Shown here piece by piece: positions 1 through 5,857 of a DNA stretch of 11,850 bases. The DNA lies in assembly GCA_964469455.1 (NCBI GenBank), contig CAYXZX010000080.1, positions 1-11,850 of the forward strand, in the 5' to 3' direction. The stretch's first letter is position 1. Each line of letters starts with the position of its first letter. The stretch comes from Fen-999 sp964469455. GTDB lineage: Bacteria; Pseudomonadota; Gammaproteobacteria; Burkholderiales; Rhodocyclaceae. The position numbers and the translations under genes were made by a program. Under the pieces are notes generated by a model. It did no database searches and was not told the origin of the DNA. It saw only the letters and a program-made list of their open reading frames with translations.

Positions 1-183
1 CTCAACTTCAAGGTGATCGCCGGCGGCGATTCCTACAACGACACCGCCATGCTCGGCGAGGCGCATGCCGGCATCCTGTTCCACGCGCCCGAGAACGTCA
101 TCCGCGAATTCCCGCAGTTCAAGGTCACCAACACCTACGGCGAGCTGCGCGCCGCCATCGACGAGGCTTCGGCACGCATCTGA
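1..183 (+). CDS. thrH: ThrH, phosphoserine phosphatase / homoserine phosphotransferase, C-terminal part
   Basis: Only the last 60 residues are present; the 5' part lies before the window. ThrH is a cytoplasmic HAD-superfamily enzyme that removes phosphate from phosphoserine and can pass it to homoserine, linking serine and threonine synthesis. The visible part carries the late HAD motif GGDSYNDTAML, with the two Mg-binding aspartates at visible residues 10 and 14. The ThrH-specific stretch EAHAGILFHAPENVIREFPQ follows directly; it separates ThrH from SerB and from other HAD phosphatases. The TGA stop at 181-183 is one base before the purU start, so the two genes are probably co-transcribed and translationally coupled. 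Family recognition is from memory of the Pseudomonas protein. Confidence 0.9.
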   Translation, partial: LNFKVIAGGDSYNDTAMLGEAHAGILFHAPENVIREFPQFKVTNTYGELRAAIDEASARI

Positions 184-184
184 C

Positions 185-1045
185 ATGCATCGCGACCGCT
201 TCTACACACTGGCGGCTTCCTGTCCTGACCGCACCGGCATCATCGCCAGAGTCACCGGCTTCATGGCCGAGCATCAGGGCTGGATTCTCGAATCGAGTTT
301 TCATTCGGACGAGGAGGCACGCCGCTATTTCATGCGGCTGGAGATCAAGGCCGACTCGCTGCCCTTCATGCTCGCCGAGCTGCGCGACCGCTTCAAGCCG
401 ATCGCCGACGAGCTGCGGATGGACTGGAAGATCACCGACAGCGCCGTCAAGAAGCGCGTGGTCCTGATGGTCTCGAAGCAGGAGCACTGCCTCTACGACC
501 TGCTGGCGCGCTGGCAGGCGCGCGAGCTCGACATCGAGATTCCCTGCGTGATCTCCAATCACGATACCTTCAAGGGCTTTGTCGAGTGGCATGGCATTCC
601 CTTCCACCACGTGCCCGTGACGCCCGACAACAAGCAGAAGGCCTACGCCGAGATGCATCGGCTGATCGACGAGACGCGCGCCGATACCGTCGTGCTGGCC
701 CGCTACATGCAGATCCTGTCGCCGGAACTGTGCGCCGCCTATCGCGGGCAGATTCTCAACATCCACCACTCCTTCCTGCCCAGCTTCGTCGGCGCCAAGC
801 CCTACCACCAGGCTTTTCAGCGCGGCGTCAAGCTGATCGGCGCCACCTGCCACTATGTCACCGAGGAACTGGACCAGGGGCCGATCGTCGAGCAGGACGT
901 GATCCGCATCGACCATTCCGATTCACCCGACGACATGGTTCGTTACGGCAAGGACATCGAGAAGACCGTGCTGGCGCGCGGCCTGCGCTACCATCTCGAG
1001 GACCGCGTGCTGGTCCACGGCAACAAGACCGTGGTGTTTCGCTGA
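185..1045 (+). CDS. purU: Formyltetrahydrofolate deformylase
   Basis: PurU hydrolyses 10-formyl-THF to formate and THF in the cytoplasm, balancing the one-carbon pool and supplying formate to PurT-dependent purine synthesis. The protein is 286 residues, close to the usual 280. An N-terminal ACT regulatory domain (about 5-85; SCPDRTGIIARVTGF) precedes a formyltransferase-fold catalytic domain (about 90-286). The catalytic triad of the family is visible: N192 and H194 in LNIHHSFLPSF and D230 in EELDQGPIVEQ. The ATG at 185 was chosen because the ACT domain starts there and it lies one base after the thrH stop; an in-frame extension to 65 would only overlap thrH out of frame. No strong Shine-Dalgarno sequence precedes it, which fits coupling to thrH. 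The complete triad argues for deformylase rather than a degenerate homologue. Confidence 0.96.
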   Translation: MHRDRFYTLAASCPDRTGIIARVTGFMAEHQGWILESSFHSDEEARRYFMRLEIKADSLPFMLAELRDRFKPIADELRMDWKITDSAVKKRVVLMVSKQEHCLYDLLARWQARELDIEIPCVISNHDTFKGFVEWHGIPFHHVPVTPDNKQKAYAEMHRLIDETRADTVVLARYMQILSPELCAAYRGQILNIHHSFLPSFVGAKPYHQAFQRGVKLIGATCHYVTEELDQGPIVEQDVIRIDHSDSPDDMVRYGKDIEKTVLARGLRYHLEDRVLVHGNKTVVFR

Positions 1046-1050
1046 TATCC

Positions 1051-1078
1051 AAAAAAACGGGCACCACGCGGGTGCCCG
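1051..1078 (-). terminator. Rho-independent terminator of the porin-glnK-amt operon
   Basis: An eight-base-pair GC-rich stem (CGGGCACC at 1058-1065, GGTGCCCG at 1071-1078) with a five-base loop is followed, on the minus strand only, by seven T residues (the A run at 1051-1057). It lies about 70 bases after the amt stop. On the plus strand no T run follows, so it should not stop purU transcripts by the intrinsic mechanism. Confidence 0.85.
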
Positions 1079-1147
1079 GAACCGAGTCAATCTCGGAGGA
1101 GGAGAATCAGCAGCAGTAAGGCAATCGTCAGTCGGCGTGCGGCGAGG

Positions 1148-2488
1148 TCAGTAGTGGTAGGCGGATTCGCCATGGGACGCGATGTCCAGTCCTTCGCGCT
1201 CTTCGTCCTCGCTGACGCGCAGTCCAACTGTGATATCGACCAATTTGTAGCAAACTAAAGCCACGATTCCGGACCAGACGATGGTGGTGGCCACGGCCGT
1301 GGCCTGGGTGACGACCTGGCCGAGGATGTCGTAGTCCGGGGCGACCTTGTTGGCGACATAGTCGTAGATGCCGGTGCCGCCCAGGCTCGGGGCGGCGAAG
1401 ACGCCTGTCAGCAGGGCGCCGAGGATGCCGCCGACGCCATGGACGCCGAACACGTCGAGCGAATCGTCGGCCTTGAGCAGGCGCTTCAGGCCATTGACAC
1501 CCCACAGGCAGAGCACGCCGGCCGCCAGGCCGATGACGAGGGCGCCGTTCACGCCGACGAAGCCGGCCGCCGGCGTGATGGCGACCAGACCAGCGACCGC
1601 GCCCGAGGCGGCGCCCAGCAGCGAGGGCCGGCCCTTGATCAGCCATTCCGTCATCATCCAGGACAGCGCCGCGCAGGCGGTGGCCAGCCAGGTGTTGACG
1701 AAGGCCAGGGCGGCCGTGCCGTTGGCTTCCAGCGCGGAGCCCGCGTTGAAGCCGAACCAGCCGAACCAGAGGAGCGAGGCGCCGATCATGGTCATGGTCA
1801 GCGAATGCGGGGCCATGGCGACATTGCCGAGGCCGACCCGGCGGCCGACCATGTAGGCACCCGTCAAACCAGCGATGGCGGCGTTGATGTGCACCACCGT
1901 GCCGCCGGCGAAGTCGAGCGCGCCTTTCTGGAACAGCCAGCCAGCCGTGGCGTTGAGCTTCTCGGCCGCTTCGGCGCTGGTGTAGCCGTCGGGGCCCGCC
2001 CAGTACCAGACCATGTGCGCCATCGGCAGGTAGCTGAAGCTGAACCAGAGGACCGCGAACAGCAGCACGGCCGAGAACTTCACCCGTTCGGCGAAGGCGC
2101 CGACGATGAGCCCGACCGTGATGGCGGCGAAGGCACCCTGGAAGGCGACATAGACCAGTTCCGGCACGACCACGCCCTTGCTGAAGGTAGCGGCGACGGA
2201 TTCCGGCGTGACGCCGTTCAGGAACAGCTTGTCGAAGGTGCCGAAGAAGGCGTTGCCCTCGGTGAAGGCGACGCTGTAGCCGTAGACCGCCCAGAGCACG
2301 CTGACCAGGGAAAAGATGGTGAATACCTGCATGAGCACCGACAGCATGTTCTTGGTGCGCACCAGGCCGCCGTAGAACAGCGCCAGGCCGGGGATGGACA
2401 TCAGCATGACGAAGGCGGTGGCCACGATCAGCCAGGCCGTGTCGCCCTTGTTGGGGAGCAGCGCGATCGCGCTGGCAGCGGTTTCCAT
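1148..2488 (-). CDS. amtB: Ammonium transporter Amt/AmtB
   Basis: Inner-membrane ammonium channel of the Amt/Rh family, a trimer with a conducting pore in each subunit. About 446 residues with eleven predicted hydrophobic spans. Numbered from the first possible ATG (2494), the pore residues match E. coli AmtB spacing exactly: D194, H202 and H352 (E. coli D160, H168, H318), plus a Phe-gate candidate F249 in WFGWFGFN. The cytoplasmic tail ends with the conserved VSEDEEREGLD segment that contacts GlnK. Two in-frame ATGs exist. The one at 2488 is preferred because AGGAG (2496-2500) lies 7 bases upstream; the ATG at 2494 touches the Shine-Dalgarno sequence. The N terminus enters the first span almost at once, so I see no cleavable signal peptide like that of E. 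coli AmtB. The gene follows glnK by 13 bases and is the last gene of the operon. Confidence 0.97.
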   Translation of the reverse strand: METAASAIALLPNKGDTAWLIVATAFVMLMSIPGLALFYGGLVRTKNMLSVLMQVFTIFSLVSVLWAVYGYSVAFTEGNAFFGTFDKLFLNGVTPESVAATFSKGVVVPELVYVAFQGAFAAITVGLIVGAFAERVKFSAVLLFAVLWFSFSYLPMAHMVWYWAGPDGYTSAEAAEKLNATAGWLFQKGALDFAGGTVVHINAAIAGLTGAYMVGRRVGLGNVAMAPHSLTMTMIGASLLWFGWFGFNAGSALEANGTAALAFVNTWLATACAALSWMMTEWLIKGRPSLLGAASGAVAGLVAITPAAGFVGVNGALVIGLAAGVLCLWGVNGLKRLLKADDSLDVFGVHGVGGILGALLTGVFAAPSLGGTGIYDYVANKVAPDYDILGQVVTQATAVATTIVWSGIVALVCYKLVDITVGLRVSEDEEREGLDIASHGESAYHY

Positions 2489-2501
2489 GAGCATTCTCCT
2501 G

Positions 2502-2840
2502 TTACAGCGCGTCCGTGCCGGTTTCGCCGGTGCGGATGCGAATGCACTGTTCGAGTTCGAAGACGAAGATCTTGCCGTCGCCGATCTTGCCGGTGCTGGC
2601 AGCCTTCTCGATTGCCTCGAGCGTGTGGTCGAGCAGCTCGTCGCGTATGGCGGCTTCGATCTTCACCTTGGGCAGGAAGTCGACGACGTACTCGGCGCCC
2701 CGGTACAGCTCGGTGTGGCCTTTCTGGCGCCCGAAGCCCTTGACCTCGGTGACGGTGACGCCCTGCACGCCGACGGTGGCGAGCGCTTCGCGCACCTCGT
2801 CGAGCTTGAAGGGCTTGATGATGGCGGTGACCAGTTTCAT
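2502..2840 (-). CDS. glnK: Nitrogen regulatory protein P-II (GlnK)
   Basis: A trimeric cytoplasmic PII signal protein that reads 2-oxoglutarate, ATP/ADP and, through uridylylation, glutamine. In its unmodified form it docks on AmtB and blocks ammonium uptake. It is 112 residues, the standard length. Y51 in the T-loop (LYRGAEYVVDF) is the uridylylation site. The nucleotide-binding B-loop is TGKIGDGKIFV (83-93), with K85 and K90 at canonical positions, and the C-loop RIRTGE (101-106) supplies R101 and R103. The ATG is set by AGGAG at 2846-2850, 5 bases upstream. GlnK rather than GlnB is called because it sits directly before amt in a sigma-54 operon. The porin gene ends 25 bases upstream. Confidence 0.96.
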   Translation of the reverse strand: MKLVTAIIKPFKLDEVREALATVGVQGVTVTEVKGFGRQKGHTELYRGAEYVVDFLPKVKIEAAIRDELLDHTLEAIEKAASTGKIGDGKIFVFELEQCIRIRTGETGTDAL

Positions 2841-2865
2841 GTCGGCTCCTTTACGGTGCGTGGCG

Positions 2866-3654
2866 TTAGAAGGTCTTGCCGAAGGTCAGCAGCAGGCGGG
2901 CCTTGCCCAGGTCCCTGCCATGGGCGTTGCGGTAAGGCTCGCCGGCACCGCCATCGGCGTTGGTGTCGACATAGGCGAGGCCAAGCGTGCCGATGCCGAC
3001 GTCCTTGGTGACGCCGAGCTTCCAGTCGGTGTAGGACGCGTCGCTGAAATTCCTGATGCGCTGGCGGCCGGCGTGGCCTGTAAGGCCCCAGCCGTCGCCG
3101 AGGTCGAACGTCGCGTTCAGTTCCAGGTAGCCGCTGCCGCGCGTCTTCTCGCCGTTGGTGCCGACCCAGCCGAAGATGTGGTTCGACACGGTGTGCGAGT
3201 ACTTGGCCGACAGCCACTTCCAGCCAAGGCCGGCATAGACCTCGGTGGTGTCGGCCTCGACGAAGCCGTGCGGGTAGCTGCCCGGATAGTTGTAACGCAG
3301 CACGCCCAGGTCGTAGCTGAAATCGCCGTCGAGGTTGCCCTTGTACCCGCCGTAGACGTCGATCTCGATGCTCGAGCTGATATGGCCGGGCTGGTCGGAC
3401 AGCCACGAGATGTTCGAGCCCCAGACGCCGATGTAGAGGCCGCTGGCATGCGCGTAGTCGAAGCCGCCCTGCACGGCCGGCTTGCGATTGGTCTGGCCGA
3501 TGCCGCGATAGATGTACTCCGACGCCAGCGTGACGTTGCCGGTGAAAGGCGCGGGCGCGGCGGCCAGCGCGGCCTCCTCGGCGATGGCGACCACGGGAAC
3601 GACAAGAGCGCCGGCGAGGGCGACGGCAACGCTGGCAATGATGGGGGTGCGCAT
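2866..3654 (-). CDS. TorF-family putative outer-membrane porin
   Basis: A protein of 262 residues with a signal peptide (about 1-25: MRTP, hydrophobic core, likely cut after VVAIA). The mature part is an alternating, aromatic-rich beta-barrel ending in LLLTFGKTF, a C-terminal phenylalanine typical of Gram-negative outer-membrane proteins. The start of the barrel (NVTLASEYIYRGIGQT and a GFDYAHASGLYIGVWGSN segment) is the hallmark of the TorF/TIGR02001 family, which I recall next to glnK-amt in Rhodocyclales. The substrate is not established; as first gene of a nitrogen-starvation operon it may admit ammonium or small nitrogen compounds (inference). The ATG at 3654 was chosen because AGGAG (3662-3666) lies 7 bases upstream and a signal peptide starts there; longer in-frame versions would begin upstream of the promoter. 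Confidence 0.88.
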   Translation of the reverse strand: MRTPIIASVAVALAGALVVPVVAIAEEAALAAAPAPFTGNVTLASEYIYRGIGQTNRKPAVQGGFDYAHASGLYIGVWGSNISWLSDQPGHISSSIEIDVYGGYKGNLDGDFSYDLGVLRYNYPGSYPHGFVEADTTEVYAGLGWKWLSAKYSHTVSNHIFGWVGTNGEKTRGSGYLELNATFDLGDGWGLTGHAGRQRIRNFSDASYTDWKLGVTKDVGIGTLGLAYVDTNADGGAGEPYRNAHGRDLGKARLLLTFGKTF

Positions 3655-3692
3655 GGCGGTTCTCCTGACATGAAGGGTGACGCAAGCGACAA

Positions 3693-3708
3693 TGCAGGGA
3701 GCATGCCA
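3693..3708 (-). promoter_or_regulatory. Sigma-54 (RpoN) -24/-12 promoter of the porin-glnK-amt operon
   Basis: On the minus strand the sequence reads TGGCATGCTCCCTGCA. This matches the RpoN consensus TGGCAC-N5-TTGC at the key bases, with GG and GC separated by exactly ten bases. The predicted start of transcription is near 3682, giving a leader of about 28 bases that contains the Shine-Dalgarno sequence of the porin gene. An AT-rich patch (3713-3729) lies just upstream; it could aid DNA bending, but I do not see a good IHF consensus in it. Confidence 0.8.
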
Positions 3709-3800
3709 GGGCGAATAATCATTGTGCAACAGCGGCTTATGGGCGATGAGTCGCGTTCCGGCCGCGGCCATGCACAAGCGCGGGCCGGCAAACGCGCGGG

Positions 3801-3819
3801 CCGCACTGATGCGGTGCGG
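3801..3819. promoter_or_regulatory. NtrC (NRI) enhancer-type binding site
   Basis: A perfect dyad of CCGCAC and GTGCGG with a 7-base centre. It contains GCAC-N6-GGTGC, the same core and spacing as the NtrC sites I recall upstream of E. coli glnA. Its centre is about 128 bases upstream of the predicted sigma-54 start of transcription, a usual enhancer distance. It also lies about 90-107 bases before the ubiK ATG, so an effect on ubiK cannot be excluded. Only one full site is visible. Confidence 0.72.
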
Positions 3820-3907
3820 GTTGCGCATCGAACCTGCGTGCTAACATCGGCGCGCCACCACGGCTGACTTTCACAGCCATGTCATTCCCGATTTCCGGGG
3901 TTCCGCC

Positions 3908-4171
3908 ATGATCGATACCAAGCCGCTCGATGAACTTGCCCGGCGCATGTCCGCGCTGATCGCCGCGACGCCCGCCAAGGACGTGGAGCGCAACCTGCGC
4001 GCCTTGCTGACTTCGGCACTGGGCCGCCTCGATCTCGTGACACGCGAGGAATTCGACCTTCAGCGCGAAGCGCTGGCGCGGGCGCGCGAACGCCTGGCGG
4101 CGCTGGAGCAGCAGATCGCCGAACTGGAGAACCGCGCGCGCCGGCGCGATTCCGCGTCCGCCGGGGGCTAG
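3908..4171 (+). CDS. ubiK: UbiK, accessory factor of ubiquinone biosynthesis (BMFP/YqiC family)
   Basis: A small protein of 87 residues. The N-terminal part (MIDTKPLDELARRMSALI, then a conserved ERNLRALLTSALGRLDLVTREEFD segment) matches the UbiK/YqiC family. The C-terminal part (about 48-82) is a heptad coiled coil rich in Arg, Glu and Leu, used for trimerisation. In E. coli UbiK binds UbiJ and supports aerobic ubiquinone synthesis in the cytosolic Ubi complex; an earlier description gave it membrane-fusogenic activity. The ATG is preceded by a weak GGGG at 3897-3900. It is divergent from the porin operon and convergent with the diguanylate cyclase gene; the two stops share the palindrome CTAG at 4168-4171, leaving no space for a terminator. 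Confidence 0.9.
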   Translation: MIDTKPLDELARRMSALIAATPAKDVERNLRALLTSALGRLDLVTREEFDLQREALARARERLAALEQQIAELENRARRRDSASAGG

Positions 4172-5727
4172 TCCGGCTCGACGCCGAGCACGGCGCGTTT
4201 CTTGCCGGCGCCCTTGGCCCGATACAGGGCGCGGTCGGCGGCGTCGAGCAGGTCTTCCGGCTTGTCGGCCGAGTGATAGATGGCGATGCCGACGCTGGCC
4301 GACACGGCGGCGGTCACTCCCGGATATGGTTGCGACAGCGCCGTCACCAGCCGCTCGGCGGTTTGAACGGCCTCGTCACGGTTGGTATCCACCAACAGCA
4401 CCGAAAACTCGTCGCCGCCCATGCGCGCCGGCACGTCCGACGCGCGCACGGCGCTGGTGATGCGCTCCGCCGCCATCCGCAGCACGGCATCGCCGGCGGC
4501 GTGGCCCTGCTGGTCGTTAACCCCCTTGAACTCGTCGAGATCGATGGCGAGCACCGCGAACGGGCTATCGGTCCGCTCCGACAGCGCCAGCTGGCGCGCG
4601 AACGCTTCCTCGAACAGGGCGCGGTTGGCGAGACCCGTCAGCGGATCGTGGTAGGCCTGCTGCTGAACGGTCGCCATGGCGCGCGAGGCTTCGAGGATGG
4701 CCGCGCCCACCGCGTCCGCTTCGGCGAACTGCACCCCGGGCAGTACCACTGGCTCGCCCTTGGCCATGGCCAGCGCGGCGTTGTTGAGGTCGCGCACCGA
4801 CGTGGTGACCCGCCGGACGATGCCGCTGGCGAGCCAAAGGCCCAGGCCGAGCGCGGCAAGCGCGCCAAAGCCGACGCGGAAGATCACCCAGAACAGTCGA
4901 TGTTCGAGCACGGACCTGGGCACCCCGACGGCCACTGACCACGGCCACGCCGAGGACCGGCTGAACGACGTGATGATCGCGGTACCGTCGTCGGCGCGTA
5001 CTTCCAGCGATCCCTCGGTTGCGGCGGCGATCGCCTCGCGCAGCGCCGGGCGTGACTGGCCGCCACCCGGCGAGCCGTTTGCGGCGACGATGTTGCCGGC
5101 ACCATCGAGCACCGCGATGGTCCAGCCCGCCGGCGGGGTCTGCCGGTCGACGATGGCGCCAACGACCGCCGGCTTCATGCCCATGGCCAGTGCATAGGCG
5201 ATGTCGTTGCCGCGATACACGGGTACGCCCAGCGCCACCAGGGGCTCGCCGGCCACAGGACCGATGAACAGGTCGGACAGCGCCGGTGCGCCGGTGTCGA
5301 AGATCCGGACGATCGCCGTAGGCGTGCCGGACACCGGCAAAGGTGCCCCCGGCGGCCGCAGCGTATTGAGGACCTGGCGGCCCTGCCGGTCCACCAGCAC
5401 GTAGTTCTGCACGACTTGCGACGTCAGCGCATCACTGGCGTCCTTGTGGAAGCCGGCGAGATTGCCGCTCGTCAGGTCGCTTGAAGTGGCCAGGACCCGC
5501 AGGCCGGATTCGATGCCCGCCAGTTCGCGATCGAGCTCGGCGGCCACCTGATGCGCCAGCATCACGGTCCCGTGGTGGATCTGGTCGCGCAACAGGCGGT
5601 AGTGGGCGATGGCGAGGCTGACCGAGACGCTGACCGCCGGCAGGATGCACACCGCCACCAGCCAGAGCAGGCTCGTGCGCAGCGAATAGCGGCGCCTGAC
5701 GGCGTGATCGACGCGATTGGCATGCAT
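4168..5727 (-). CDS. Membrane diguanylate cyclase with periplasmic Cache-type sensor, HAMP and GGDEF domains
   Basis: Makes c-di-GMP from two GTP. It is 519 residues. A short cytoplasmic start and first membrane span (about 20-42) lead to a periplasmic sensor region (about 43-277; NYVLVDRQGRQVLNTL fits a double-Cache fold). A second span (about 278-303) and a HAMP-like linker (about 303-350) follow. The GGDEF domain (about 358-512) starts at the typical YHDPLTGLANR. The active site GGDEF is intact at 437-441, the metal and guanine residues lie in IDLDEFKGVND (395-405), and the inhibitory site RASD (428-431) is five residues before GGDEF, so the enzyme should be active and feedback-inhibited. 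No EAL or receiver domain is present. The start at 5727 has AGGAG 6 bases upstream. It is divergent from the hemerythrin kinase gene. The ligand is unknown. Confidence 0.93.
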   Translation of the reverse strand: MHANRVDHAVRRRYSLRTSLLWLVAVCILPAVSVSVSLAIAHYRLLRDQIHHGTVMLAHQVAAELDRELAGIESGLRVLATSSDLTSGNLAGFHKDASDALTSQVVQNYVLVDRQGRQVLNTLRPPGAPLPVSGTPTAIVRIFDTGAPALSDLFIGPVAGEPLVALGVPVYRGNDIAYALAMGMKPAVVGAIVDRQTPPAGWTIAVLDGAGNIVAANGSPGGGQSRPALREAIAAATEGSLEVRADDGTAIITSFSRSSAWPWSVAVGVPRSVLEHRLFWVIFRVGFGALAALGLGLWLASGIVRRVTTSVRDLNNAALAMAKGEPVVLPGVQFAEADAVGAAILEASRAMATVQQQAYHDPLTGLANRALFEEAFARQLALSERTDSPFAVLAIDLDEFKGVNDQQGHAAGDAVLRMAAERITSAVRASDVPARMGGDEFSVLLVDTNRDEAVQTAERLVTALSQPYPGVTAAVSASVGIAIYHSADKPEDLLDAADRALYRAKGAGKKRAVLGVEPD

Positions 5728-5789
5728 GCGCGACTCCTGCGCGGCAAAGTGTCACATGGACTGGCCGCTGCCCGGCCGGCGCGCGGCAG

Positions 5790-5798
5790 TGCGATACT
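5790..5798 (+). promoter_or_regulatory. Possible extended -10 promoter element of the hemerythrin kinase gene
   Basis: In the 130-base divergent region between the cyclase and the kinase, TGC followed by GATACT resembles an extended -10 element (TGn-TATAAT) about 60 bases before the kinase ATG. There is no good -35 hexamer at the right distance, so this is only suggestive. I saw no convincing promoter for the cyclase direction. Confidence 0.3.
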
Positions 5799-5857
5799 AT
5801 CCGCCTCATGCAAGAAATGCGACCCATGTCTGCCAGGGATGCCCGAGCGACCTGATC

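Noticed and set aside
1082..1096. Small inverted repeat CCGAG-TCAAT-CTCGG after the terminator hairpin
   Set aside because: Only five base pairs with no T run on either strand; it may add a little structure to the amt transcript end but is not a separate element.
1439..2743. Plus-strand open frame opposite amt and glnK
   Set aside because: It is antisense to two well-conserved genes with exact functional residues; its His-, Asp- and Arg-rich translation is a codon shadow.
3821..3847. Possible ubiK promoter with TTGCGC and TAACAT
   Set aside because: The spacer is only 15 bases and both hexamers are poor matches, so it cannot be told from chance.
5728..5857. Second promoter or operator in the cyclase-kinase divergent region
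   Set aside because: I looked for a dyad or direct repeat that could bind a shared regulator. Only GC-rich inverted stretches are present, common by chance at this composition.
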